Below the pieces are notes generated by a model. That model worked only from the letters and a program-made list of their open reading frames with translations. It was not told where the DNA came from and made no database searches. A stretch of 26,723 nucleotides of DNA from Siphonobacter sp047605205. Lineage in GTDB: Bacteria; Bacteroidota; Bacteroidia; Cytophagales; Spirosomataceae. The stretch spans positions 1 to 26,723 of the forward strand of contig JASGGE010000040.1 in NCBI GenBank assembly GCA_047605205.1, read 5' to 3'. The number at the start of each line of letters is the position of its first letter. The stretch's first letter is position 1. Positions 15,866-23,054 of the stretch are shown in pieces. The position numbers and the translations under genes were made by a program.

Positions 15866-16534
15866 ATGAAAACAATCACGCTCAAATTAAGTCTTCTGTC
15901 CGTTTTTACGACACTCCTGGCGTGTCAGTCTCCGGCTCAGGAACCTAAAAAAGCCATGAATCAACCATTGCCTAAAACCATAATTCAGCCTCCTGCGGGT
16001 CAGGAAGTTGCTGTTTTTGGTTCAGGATGTTTCTGGTGTACGGAAGCCGTATTCCAGCGACTCAAAGGAGTAACCAAAGTAGAATCTGGTTATGCCGGAG
16101 GATATGTAGAGAATCCGACGTACAAACAGGTATGCACCGGCCAGACCGGCCACGCCGAAGTAACCAAGATTACCTATAACCCTAACGTAATTTCATTTGC
16201 TGATTTACTGGCAGTATTCTGGCGGACACACGACCCCACCACCTTGAATAAACAAGGTAATGACGAAGGCCCTCAGTATCGATCAGCGATTTTCTATCTG
16301 AATGAAAAACAAAAGGAAGAAGCTCAATACTGGAAGAAACAGGTAGATGAGGCCCATATTTACCCCGATCCGATCGTAACTGAAATCACACCCTTTTCCA
16401 ATTTTTATAAAGCGGAAGATTACCATCAGGATTACTATAACCAGAATGGTCGCCAGCCTTACTGTCTGTTTGTAGTCAGGCCAAAAGTGGAGAAGTTTGA
16501 GAAAGTATTTAAAGACAAACTTAACGTTCATTAA
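15866..16534 (+). CDS. msrA: Lipoprotein peptide-methionine (S)-S-oxide reductase MsrA
   Basis: This 222-residue enzyme reduces methionine-S-sulfoxide in proteins. The catalytic motif GCFWCTE places the nucleophile at Cys55, with Cys58 beside it. The following GGYVENPTYKQVCTGQTGHAEV segment is the family signature, with a further cysteine, and HDPTTLNKQGNDEGPQYRSAIF is also conserved. Unlike cytosolic MsrA, the N-terminus is a lipoprotein signal ending LLAC (lipidated Cys20), so the enzyme should sit in the cell envelope and repair periplasmic or surface proteins. The resolving cysteine may be the late one in GRQPYCLFVV. The gene stands alone, has its own terminator, and has no MsrB partner or reductant gene beside it. 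The ATG at 15866 opens the lipoprotein signal directly. Confidence 0.96.
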   Translation: MKTITLKLSLLSVFTTLLACQSPAQEPKKAMNQPLPKTIIQPPAGQEVAVFGSGCFWCTEAVFQRLKGVTKVESGYAGGYVENPTYKQVCTGQTGHAEVTKITYNPNVISFADLLAVFWRTHDPTTLNKQGNDEGPQYRSAIFYLNEKQKEEAQYWKKQVDEAHIYPDPIVTEITPFSNFYKAEDYHQDYYNQNGRQPYCLFVVRPKVEKFEKVFKDKLNVH

Positions 16535-16537
16535 TAT

Positions 16538-16565
16538 AAACCTCGGCCTTAATAGACCGAGGTTT
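16538..16565 (+). terminator. Rho-independent terminator after msrA
   Basis: AAACCTCGG (16538-16546) and CCGAGGTTT (16557-16565) form a 9-bp stem with a 10-base loop, continuing into a T-run to 16568. It starts three bases after the msrA stop. Confidence 0.88.
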
Positions 16566-16657
16566 TTTAGTTGCTTCCTGTAACTTCGCCCCTTGATTGT
16601 ACACCACTACCGGGTCGTCCTGCGGCTATTCGGTTCTAATAACTTACTAAACTACTA

Positions 16658-17476
16658 ATGTCTGTTCATAATCCTGATATAAAACGCGTTACTACCCATA
16701 CCTTACAGGAACTCAAGGCCCGAGGGGAAAAAATAGCCTGCCTAACCGCCTACGATTATTCGATGGCAAGCCTGATTGATGCAGCAGGCGTTGAAGTTAT
16801 TCTGGTAGGAGATTCTGCTTCGAATGTGATGGCGGGCCATGAAACCACCTTACCCATTACACTAGATCAGATGATTTACCATGCCCAGGCCGTAGTACGG
16901 GGTGTAAAACGAGCTTTGGTTGTGGTGGATTTACCGTTTGGATCGTATCAGGGAAGCTCGGAAGAAGCCTATCGCTCAGCCGTACGCATTATGAAGGAAT
17001 CGGGTGCTCATGCCGTAAAAATGGAAGGAGGAGCCGAAATCCGGGATTCGATCATCCGGGTATTGAGTGCTGGCATACCCGTGATGGGGCACCTCGGCCT
17101 AACCCCGCAGTCTATTTATAAATTTGGCACTTATGCCGTTCGAGCCAAAGAAGAGGCTGAAGCACTGAAGTTAAAAGACGATGTAAGGCTATTGGATGAA
17201 CTTGGCTGCTTTGCCTACGTACTCGAAAAAATACCGGCAGCATTAGCCAAAGATGTTACGAAATCGGTTTCTATTCCAAGTATTGGTATTGGAGCAGGCT
17301 CTGGCTGCGATGGTCAGATTCTGGTAATGCACGATATGCTGGGCATTAACCAGGAATTTAAGCCCCGTTTCTTACGACGCTACGCAGATCTGGCAGGTAC
17401 AGTTCGGGAAGCCGTTTTGCATTATGTAAATGATGTTAAGGCCGTTGATTTCCCTTCTGAAAAAGAAGAATATTAA
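16658..17476 (+). CDS. panB: 3-methyl-2-oxobutanoate hydroxymethyltransferase (ketopantoate hydroxymethyltransferase)
   Basis: This 272-residue cytosolic enzyme makes ketopantoate from 2-oxoisovalerate and methylenetetrahydrofolate, the first committed step of pantothenate and coenzyme A synthesis. The metal and substrate residues expected from the E. coli enzyme are present: GDSASN with Asp52, VVVDLPFGSY with Asp91, and AVKMEGG with Lys121 and Glu123. The substrate-loop segments GHLGLTPQSIYKFGTY and SIPSIGIGAGSGCDGQILVMHDMLG are also intact. The length is normal for the family. The ATG lies in an AT-rich context with no Shine-Dalgarno sequence. The DUF2905 gene begins three bases after its stop and is surely cotranscribed. 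No panC or panD gene is seen nearby. Confidence 0.97.
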   Translation: MSVHNPDIKRVTTHTLQELKARGEKIACLTAYDYSMASLIDAAGVEVILVGDSASNVMAGHETTLPITLDQMIYHAQAVVRGVKRALVVVDLPFGSYQGSSEEAYRSAVRIMKESGAHAVKMEGGAEIRDSIIRVLSAGIPVMGHLGLTPQSIYKFGTYAVRAKEEAEALKLKDDVRLLDELGCFAYVLEKIPAALAKDVTKSVSIPSIGIGAGSGCDGQILVMHDMLGINQEFKPRFLRRYADLAGTVREAVLHYVNDVKAVDFPSEKEEY

Positions 17477-17479
17477 ACA

Positions 17480-17707
17480 ATGAATCCGTTAATTGGAAAG
17501 TGGCTGATTGGGCTGGGGGTACTTCTGGTTTTAGCCGGTATAATCATTTATTTTTTTTCGGACCGCTTGCACTGGCTTGGCCGATTGCCGGGAGATATTC
17601 GGGTAGAACGTGAAAACTTTCGCCTCTATGCTCCTATTATGACTTGTATTGTGTTAACCATTGTAATCAATATAGTACTTTGGTTAATACGTCGTTTTTT
17701 TCAGTGA
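17480..17707 (+). CDS. DUF2905 small membrane protein
   Basis: This 75-residue protein has two predicted transmembrane helices, at about residues 8-26 (IGLGVLLVLAGIIIYFF) and 50-70 (APIMTCIVLTIVINIVLWLI). They are joined by a polar loop with the family signature LGRLPGDIRVERENFRLYAP. This matches the DUF2905 family, whose function is unknown. The protein sits three bases after panB in the same transcript. The association could be positional only; nothing in the protein suggests a role in pantothenate metabolism. Confidence 0.9.
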   Translation: MNPLIGKWLIGLGVLLVLAGIIIYFFSDRLHWLGRLPGDIRVERENFRLYAPIMTCIVLTIVINIVLWLIRRFFQ

Positions 17708-17794
17708 GACCCTTGATTACTCCTGGAGAGTATGCGTCTTTGCTAAAAAATAAGTATTCAAACCGTCCATTTCTTATCTCTCTGAACAGAACTC

Positions 17795-18196
17795 ATGAAA
17801 AACGTTTCGCGTCGTAAGTTTCTGAAAAATACGGCTCTGGCTAGCTCAGTTCCCGCCTTATTGATCCCTCCCCCCGAAATTAAAGAACTCTTTACTCACC
17901 ACGTTTTTTTCTATCTGAAAAACCGGGGCAATGAAGCAGATAAAGCCACGTTGCTGGAGGGTCTTACGAAGCTAAAGAAAGTACCTGCCATTCGGTTAGC
18001 ACACATTGGCTCCGTAGCAGGCACGACCCGAAGCGTAATCGTGCGGGACTATGATGTGTCGTGGCTGTGTTTCTTTGATAATATGGAAGAAGAAGAAGTC
18101 TATCAGAAACATCCTATTCACCTGAAATTTGTAGAAGACTACTCGCACCTCTGGGAGAAAGTAGTAATCTATGATTCGGTGGGGCCTAAGCCTTAA
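17795..18196 (+). CDS. Dabb (stress-responsive A/B barrel) domain protein with Tat-type signal
   Basis: This 133-residue protein begins with a twin-arginine motif SRRKFLK at residues 5-11 and a short, weakly hydrophobic stretch (NTALASSVPALLIPP), suggesting export by the Tat pathway or an uncleaved leader. The rest, from about residue 33, is a Dabb domain: THHVFFYLKN, a helix with LLEGLTKL, LAHIGSV, DVSWLCFFDNMEEEEVYQKHPIHLKFVEDY and a closing beta strand KVVIYDSV. Dabb domains form dimeric ferredoxin-like barrels with diverse or unknown roles. The paired histidines and the YQKHP.H..F segment are typical. It lies 87 bases after the DUF2905 gene and may be in the same transcript. A long stem-loop lies directly after its stop. 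Confidence 0.88.
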   Translation: MKNVSRRKFLKNTALASSVPALLIPPPEIKELFTHHVFFYLKNRGNEADKATLLEGLTKLKKVPAIRLAHIGSVAGTTRSVIVRDYDVSWLCFFDNMEEEEVYQKHPIHLKFVEDYSHLWEKVVIYDSVGPKP

Positions 18197-18199
18197 CCA

Positions 18200-18262
18200 A
18201 ATAAATCTGGATCAGGATATAAAGACCTCCTGATATTCCAAAAATCCTGATCCAGATTTATT
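18200..18262. terminator. Long bidirectional stem-loop between the Dabb and murB genes
   Basis: Positions 18200-18218 and 18244-18262 are exact complements, giving a 19-bp stem with a 25-base loop. The element starts four bases after the Dabb stop, and its last base is the final base of the convergent murB stop codon. Within it, ATCAGGA at 18211-18217 can instead pair with TCCTGAT at 18228-18234 inside the loop, so two alternative hairpins exist. Shared termination of both genes is the simplest reading. Confidence 0.75.
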
Positions 18263-19278
18263 CATATGAAATTAACCTCCGCCGAAAGTCCTACCCCAAA
18301 TTTTTCAAACACAGAAGCCTGAATTTTTTCAGACAACGCTTTAATTTCTACTCCTGTCCCACCGCCATAATTTACCAGTACTAATGCCTGCCGGGCATGA
18401 ACACCAACGTTCCCCTCACGATGGCCTTTCCAGCCCGTCTGTTCAATTAGCCATCCAGCCGGTATTTTTACGGCGTCCACTCCGGTTGGATACCCTGGTA
18501 AAGCCGGATACTTTTCTTTTAATGACTGATATTGTCGGGTAGAAATTTCGGGGTTTTTAAAGAAGCTCCCAGCATTACCTATTTCAGCCGGATTGGGTAA
18601 TTTAGACTGGCGAATCCGAATAACTGCTTCACTAATTGCTTGCGTGGAAGGTTCAGCCACCCCCATTTCAGTCAACGTTTTCTGAATATCACCGTAGGTT
18701 ATCTGATAGTGAGGTTCTTTTGACAATCGGAAGGTTACACTCACGATAATATATTGCCCCTTCAATTCGTGTTTGAAAATGCTTTCACGATACCCAAACC
18801 GGCATTCGTCGGCTCGAAAAATTCGGGTTTCGCCGGTTTCAATATGAATAGCTTCCAACGCTTCAAACACTTCCCTGATTTCTACGCCGTATGCTCCAAT
18901 ATTCTGCATAGGCGAAGCCCCAACTGAGCCAGGAATCAGTGATAAGTTTTCAATTCCTGATAAACCCATGCCTAAGCTTTTCAGCACTAATTCATGCCAG
19001 ACCACCCCGGCACCTGCTTTCAAATACACATGCTGATCGTTTTCCCGAACGATTTCAATACCCAGAATAACGATCCGGATTACCAGACCTTCGAAATCTC
19101 TGGTCAGTAAAACATTACTTCCCCCTCCTAAAATTAATTTTTGGATAGACCTGAAAGCCGGTTCCGCCAGAACGGCTCTAAGGTTTTCAATGGAATCTAC
19201 CTCCGTGAAAAACCGGGCTTTTGCCTCAATTCCAAAGGTGTTGTATGGCTTTAATGAAACGTTTTCCTGAATATGCAT
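18262..19278 (-). CDS. murB: UDP-N-acetylenolpyruvoylglucosamine reductase
   Basis: This 338-residue cytosolic flavoenzyme reduces UDP-GlcNAc-enolpyruvate to UDP-MurNAc with NADPH, an early step of peptidoglycan synthesis. The FAD-binding opening YNTFGIEAKA is followed by LILGGGSNVLLT at about residues 48-59 and IPGSVGASPMQNIGAYG at 115-131. Catalytic residues match the E. coli enzyme: Arg164 in GYRESIF, the proton-donor Ser238 in GNAGSFFKNP, and Glu334 in the terminal AEVNFI. The long C-terminal domain and the YRES loop make it a type I MurB. It is transcribed alone, divergent from the SPOR lipoprotein gene, and shares a long stem-loop terminator with the Dabb gene. Confidence 0.97.
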   Translation of the reverse strand: MHIQENVSLKPYNTFGIEAKARFFTEVDSIENLRAVLAEPAFRSIQKLILGGGSNVLLTRDFEGLVIRIVILGIEIVRENDQHVYLKAGAGVVWHELVLKSLGMGLSGIENLSLIPGSVGASPMQNIGAYGVEIREVFEALEAIHIETGETRIFRADECRFGYRESIFKHELKGQYIIVSVTFRLSKEPHYQITYGDIQKTLTEMGVAEPSTQAISEAVIRIRQSKLPNPAEIGNAGSFFKNPEISTRQYQSLKEKYPALPGYPTGVDAVKIPAGWLIEQTGWKGHREGNVGVHARQALVLVNYGGGTGVEIKALSEKIQASVFEKFGVGLSAEVNFI

Positions 19279-19372
19279 AACTTAGTAAATAAAATCTCCT
19301 ACAAAGAAAGAAGGAGTAATTCATTTGATTTCCCGGATTTTCCCTGAAAATTTGTTTTCTGATCTGAGCAGT

Positions 19373-19945
19373 ATGAAACCAACCCTTCCCATTATCTTAT
19401 TTTTTGTTTGTATCTGGCTGAGCGGCTGTTTTCCAATGGCCACTCCCACAAAGTCATCTACCAAAGCATATGACCTGGACTTAAGTTCCTACCGTCCTAC
19501 ATACGCAGTATCTGAACGCAAACAAGTCCTCGAAGATACTAAAGTGTCTGCCAAGCCTGCTGTTACCCCTCCGGCTTCCAACCAACCCTTATCCATTAAT
19601 CGCCGCCTGGATTACGTGCTGGATACCCTGGCCAATCGGAATAAAGCCGTACGATACGTAGCCGGGTACCGGATTCAGCTATACACGGGTACCAAACGGA
19701 ATGAAATGGATGCTGCCAAAATATTTATTTATCAGACGTATCCTGAGCTCAATACCTATATAGCCTATAATCATCCAACCTACCGGCTGCGGGTAGGTGA
19801 CTTTGCCACCCGCCTGGATGTAGAACGCTATTTCAATAAACTGAAAGATCAGTACCCAACCGCCACCATCACCTCCGATCGGGTAACGCTTCGGGATGCC
19901 TTGAAAATTATGGATCAACGTGGTCAAGCTGAAGATCAGCCTTAA
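19373..19945 (+). CDS. SPOR-domain lipoprotein
   Basis: I chose the ATG at 19373, which opens a lipoprotein signal with lipobox LSGC (Cys19); an in-frame upstream start at 19325 would bury the signal. The result is 190 residues. After a proline/serine-rich linker (to about residue 90), the C-terminal part is a SPOR domain at about 95-175: VAGYRIQLYTGTKRNEMDAAK, FIYQTYPELNTYIAYNHPTYRLRVGDFATRLDVERYFNKLKDQYP. SPOR domains bind peptidoglycan lacking stem peptides, often at division sites. The protein would therefore link the outer membrane to the cell wall. It is divergent from murB and followed by its own terminator. The precise role is unknown. Confidence 0.9.
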   Translation: MKPTLPIILFFVCIWLSGCFPMATPTKSSTKAYDLDLSSYRPTYAVSERKQVLEDTKVSAKPAVTPPASNQPLSINRRLDYVLDTLANRNKAVRYVAGYRIQLYTGTKRNEMDAAKIFIYQTYPELNTYIAYNHPTYRLRVGDFATRLDVERYFNKLKDQYPTATITSDRVTLRDALKIMDQRGQAEDQP

Positions 19946-19951
19946 GTTTAT

Positions 19952-19981
19952 AAAAGATCAATACCTGATCACTGATCTTTT
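19952..19981 (+). terminator. Terminator after the SPOR lipoprotein gene
   Basis: AAAAGATCA (19952-19960) and TGATCTTTT (19973-19981) form a 9-bp stem with a 12-base loop and a T-rich 3' side, seven bases after the stop. Confidence 0.72.
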
Positions 19982-19983
19982 TG

Positions 19984-19991
19984 TAGTTTTG
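19984..19991 (+). promoter_or_regulatory. Candidate -7 promoter element for gmd
   Basis: TAGTTTTG matches TAnnTTTG and would give a leader of about 80 bases before the gmd ATG. It directly abuts the preceding terminator and no clear -33 TTTG is present, so it is tentative. Confidence 0.35.
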
Positions 19992-20080
19992 TCTTCGCAA
20001 TACATCATACTAGCGTTCCATTTTAACAGAACCCTTCATTATAATTCCGTAATATAGTTAGGTTCTTGCTATCCAATCGA

Positions 20081-21193
20081 ATGAAAAAAGCTCTTATTAC
20101 TGGTATTACAGGACAAGACGGTGCTTATCTGGCAGAATTATTACTTGAAAAAGGATATGAAGTTCACGGAGTAAAACGACGTGCTTCTTTGATTAATACC
20201 GAACGGATTGATCACTTATATCAAGATCCGCATGAAACTAATGTTCGTTTCCACTTACACTATGGTGACTTAACGGACTCTACTAACGTGATTCGCCTGA
20301 TTCAGGAAGTTCAACCTGATGAGATCTATAACCTGGGAGCTCAGTCACACGTACGTGTAAGCTTCGATGAACCCGAATATACCGCCCAGGTGGATGGTTT
20401 AGGTACACTGCGGATCCTGGAAGCTGTTCGCTTACTAGGTCTAAGCCATAAAACGAAGATTTATCAGGCTTCTACCTCAGAATTATATGGCCTGGTACAA
20501 GCCGTTCCTCAATCTGAAACAACTCCTTTCTATCCTCGTTCGCCCTATGCAGTAGCAAAACTGTATGGGTATTGGATTACGGTAAACTACCGCGAAGCGT
20601 ACGATATGTTTGCTGTAAATGGTATTCTGTTTAACCATGAGTCTCCCTTACGCGGCGAAACCTTCGTTACTCGTAAAATTACAAGAGGCGTAGCCCGCAT
20701 TGCATTAGGTTTTCAGGACAAAATTTACATGGGCAATCTGGATTCGCAACGCGACTGGGGGCATGCGAAAGATTATGTAGAGGCCATGTGGTTAATACTC
20801 CAACAGGAAAAACCAGAGGATTATGTGATTGCAACTGGAATTACCACCCGAGTTCGTGATTTCATCCGAATGGCCTTTGCTGAGGTAGGTATTACGATTG
20901 ACTTTAAAGGCGAGGGAATTGAAGAAATCGGTTTCATTACTGCCTGCGACAATCCAGAGTATCAACTTGAAATCGGGAAGGAAGTCGTGGCCATCGATCC
21001 ACGTTATTTCCGCCCCACTGAAGTGGACTTGCTTTTAGGAGATCCAACTAAATCAAAAACCCAATTGGGCTGGGAACCTAAGTACGACCTGGCCGGTCTG
21101 GTAAAAGACATGATGGAGTCAGACGTAGCCATCTTCAAAAAAGAACTGCATCTGAGCAAGGGTGGCTATCGTACGATGAATTACTTTGAATAG
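20081..21193 (+). CDS. gmd: GDP-mannose 4,6-dehydratase
   Basis: This 370-residue short-chain dehydrogenase/reductase converts GDP-mannose to GDP-4-keto-6-deoxymannose, the precursor of GDP-fucose, GDP-rhamnose and related sugars. The NADP-binding motif is GITGQDG at residues 8-14. The catalytic set Thr132 and Glu134 (in TSELYG), Tyr156 and Lys160 (YAVAK) is intact. Family segments VKRRASLINTERIDHLY, YNLGAQSHVRVSFDEPEYTA, NHESPLRGETFVTRKITRG, and DSQRDWGHAKDYVEAMW are all present. The ATG at 20081 begins the Rossmann strand; a TTG five codons upstream is not needed. No GDP-fucose synthase or other sugar-nucleotide gene is adjacent, so the final sugar is unknown. It probably feeds surface glycans. 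Confidence 0.97.
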   Translation: MKKALITGITGQDGAYLAELLLEKGYEVHGVKRRASLINTERIDHLYQDPHETNVRFHLHYGDLTDSTNVIRLIQEVQPDEIYNLGAQSHVRVSFDEPEYTAQVDGLGTLRILEAVRLLGLSHKTKIYQASTSELYGLVQAVPQSETTPFYPRSPYAVAKLYGYWITVNYREAYDMFAVNGILFNHESPLRGETFVTRKITRGVARIALGFQDKIYMGNLDSQRDWGHAKDYVEAMWLILQQEKPEDYVIATGITTRVRDFIRMAFAEVGITIDFKGEGIEEIGFITACDNPEYQLEIGKEVVAIDPRYFRPTEVDLLLGDPTKSKTQLGWEPKYDLAGLVKDMMESDVAIFKKELHLSKGGYRTMNYFE

Positions 21194-21222
21194 TACTTTC
21201 ACCAATGATTACATAACTTTCG

Positions 21223-21246
21223 AACCAGCGGCCCGTACCGCTGGTT
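21223..21246 (+). terminator. Terminator after gmd
   Basis: AACCAGCGG (21223-21231) and CCGCTGGTT (21238-21246) form a GC-rich 9-bp stem with a 6-base loop followed by TATTATTT, 29 bases after the gmd stop. Confidence 0.72.
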
Positions 21247-21311
21247 TATTATTTATATTACCTTAGAGTATCTAAAAGCCTGGTTATCATACCAAAACCT
21301 TAAACTCTTTT

Positions 21312-21896
21312 ATGTTTCTCGAACGTACCAATGGAGATTGCCACACCGGTTGGATTGAAGTGATTTGTGGTTCCATGTTCTCTGGAAAAACGGAAGAGCT
21401 GATCCGCCGCGTAAATCGGGCCTTAATTGCCAAGCAAACCGTAGAAATTTATAAACCCGCTATTGATACCCGTTATCATCCCGAAGATGTCGTTTCTCAT
21501 AATGCTGCTTCGATCCATTCCATTCCGGTAAGGCACGCCGAAGAACTATTGACATTAGTAGGCAATTGCGATGTAATTGGAATAGACGAAGCCCAGTTTT
21601 TTGATGCAGACATTGTTCGGGTATGTAATGTACTTGCCAATAGTGGAAAAAGAGTTATTGTAGCCGGCCTGGACATGGACTCTCAGGGAAACGCCTTTGG
21701 CCCTATGCCTACACTCATGGCAATAGCCGAGTATGTTACCAAGGTTCAGGCCATTTGTGTTGTTTGTGGCGAACTGGCGAACTTCTCTTTCCGGAAGGTA
21801 GCCACACCTGGCCAGGTTTTATTGGGTGAAAAAGATCGTTATGAAGCTCGCTGTCGCCGCCATTTTTTAGAAGGTATGAACCAAACTCAGGAATAG
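21312..21896 (+). CDS. tdk: Thymidine kinase (class II)
   Basis: This 194-residue cytosolic enzyme phosphorylates thymidine to dTMP in nucleoside salvage. The P-loop is GSMFSGKT at residues 20-27. The catalytic glutamate is Glu93 in IGIDEAQFF, and the thymidine-binding region is seen in IVAGLDMDSQGNAFGPM. The zinc site is formed by Cys149 and Cys152 (CVVC), Cys181 and His184 (CRRH), the CxxC/CxxH variant of this family. The lasso segment FRKVATPGQVLLGEKDRYEARC is complete. Length and order are normal for type II thymidine kinase. It follows gmd after a terminator, so it probably has its own promoter; a rhodanese gene follows 51 bases later. Confidence 0.97.
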   Translation: MFLERTNGDCHTGWIEVICGSMFSGKTEELIRRVNRALIAKQTVEIYKPAIDTRYHPEDVVSHNAASIHSIPVRHAEELLTLVGNCDVIGIDEAQFFDADIVRVCNVLANSGKRVIVAGLDMDSQGNAFGPMPTLMAIAEYVTKVQAICVVCGELANFSFRKVATPGQVLLGEKDRYEARCRRHFLEGMNQTQE

Positions 21897-21947
21897 TACT
21901 GTTGAAAAGAATCTAAACTAGTTCACAATCATAACGCTTAATTTACT

Positions 21948-22241
21948 ATGGATATCTCCGTTCAGGAACTCAAAGAACGTCTCGATAAAGGCGAAAAACT
22001 AAACCTAATTGACGTTCGTAATCCAGATGAGTATGAAGATCAAAACATTGGAGGCACTCTTATTCCACTAGGCGACCTACCCGACCGCATTGAGGAACTT
22101 GAACCGTTAAAAAATGAAGAAATTCTGATTCATTGCCGCTCAGGTGCTCGTTCAGCTCGTGCTCAGCAGTTTCTGGAAAGCCAGGGATTTGCCAATGTAC
22201 GTAATGTAACAGGTGGCATCCTTGCCTGGAATGAATTATAG
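21948..22241 (+). CDS. Single-domain rhodanese-like protein
   Basis: This 97-residue protein is one rhodanese domain without a signal peptide, so it should be cytosolic. The family opening LIDVRNPDEYEDQNIGGTLIPLGDLP is followed by the active-site loop HCRSGARS with Cys63, where a persulfide could form, and a closing NVTGGILAWNEL. The loop is of the GlpE/PspE kind that transfers sulfane sulfur to thiols or cyanide; the physiological acceptor is unknown. It follows tdk by 51 bases and probably shares its transcript, and it ends at a very strong stem-loop. No functional link to thymidine kinase is evident. Confidence 0.94.
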   Translation: MDISVQELKERLDKGEKLNLIDVRNPDEYEDQNIGGTLIPLGDLPDRIEELEPLKNEEILIHCRSGARSARAQQFLESQGFANVRNVTGGILAWNEL

Positions 22242-22249
22242 AAGCTCGT

Positions 22250-22296
22250 AATAAACAAAAAAGCCTGGCCAATATGGCCAGGCTTTTTTGTTTATT
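22250..22296. terminator. Very long perfect stem-loop terminator
   Basis: Positions 22250-22271 and 22275-22296 are exact complements, a 22-bp stem with a 3-base ATA loop. A run of six A precedes the GC-rich core AGCCTGGCCA and six T follow it. It lies nine bases after the rhodanese stop and should end that transcript very efficiently; its symmetry allows use from either side. Confidence 0.9.
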
Positions 22297-22614
22297 TAGG
22301 CATAAATACCAACCTATGTCTTAGTATTTATAAAGTCATGTATCAGGTACACTAAATGCTTTTGTTTTACAAATTTTCGGTACTTTTCGTAGAACAGGCT
22401 TTTCGTTTCTATATATATTACAAGAAAAAGCCGCATTCCTTCTATCAAAAATAGATATAAGGTTATCAGACCCTTCAGATTTTTTTATCAATATTATTGT
22501 TTTCATGATGAATGGTAACAATTAATTTGTTTTTATGCCCTATTTCAAAATAATAAGTAAAAAAATTTAATAAAATCAGTCGTAAAATGAAAATAAATAA
22601 ATAATTACGTTCCA
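22297..22614. other. AT-rich intergenic stretch before the susC promoter
   Basis: This stretch is much richer in A and T than the surrounding genes and holds no gene I can support. A 61-codon frame on the minus strand (22336-22521) has no recognisable family. The region forms the first part of the 813-base gap between the rhodanese and susC genes. Confidence 0.5.
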
Positions 22615-22648
22615 TTTGGTGTTTTTTATAAAAAAACATGTACTTTAG
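22615..22648 (+). promoter_or_regulatory. Candidate promoter for the susCD operon
   Basis: TTTG at 22615-22618 is followed after 22 bases by TACTTTAG at 22641-22648, one mismatch from TAnnTTTG. Transcription would start near 22655 and give susC a leader of about 400 bases. Confidence 0.5.
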
Positions 22649-22654
22649 CAAAGT

Positions 22655-23054
22655 GTTAACACATTGATAAAAATATATGGTAAAATTTATACTAAAACCT
22701 AATATAAGTCATTCTGCACATTTCTTGCTTTTAGTATGCCCTTATACGGGCAGTTTATCTAAAAGTTGAGGCCCTCCTGTACGTTTGCGTAGTACAAGTG
22801 TATTTCCACATTTTTATTTCCTTCCACTTAAAAATGTGTGTTCAGAAGTCACGTAAACGTATCCCTTTCGTCAACCTGATCATATAAAGTTCCCTAAAAG
22901 AATATACGCTACGAGAGCTCTCCGTTCCGCTCCCTGCTGACCTTGTCACAGATGCATGTGTGTACTTCCTACACCGATGTCTAGATTGTTATTCTTTACC
23001 CATAAGTAAGCTTGATTTAAATCTTATTTATCACTAACATCAATCTAAATTTTT
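22655..23054 (+). other. Predicted long 5' leader of susC
   Basis: About 400 bases lie between the candidate promoter and the susC start, without a gene. Stem-loops visible in the + strand include TGCCC/GGGCA at 22737-22752, TGTAC/GTACA at 22778-22796 and a 10-bp stem CACATTTTTA/TAAAAATGTG at 22807-22838. A perfect palindrome GAGAGCTCTC lies at 22913-22922. An eight-codon frame (MPLYGQFI) opens at 22736 over the first hairpin. The middle of the region is less AT-rich and pyrimidine-rich. A regulatory leader is possible, but I recognise no known riboswitch. Confidence 0.4.

Noticed and set aside
20066..20080. TTG start five codons upstream for gmd
   Set aside because: The ATG at 20081 begins exactly at the conserved MKKALITGITGQDG opening of the family.
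22336..22521. Small minus-strand open frame in the gap before susC
   Set aside because: It is short, lies in AT-rich DNA, matches no family I recognise and has no promoter-like element; chance is the simplest reading.
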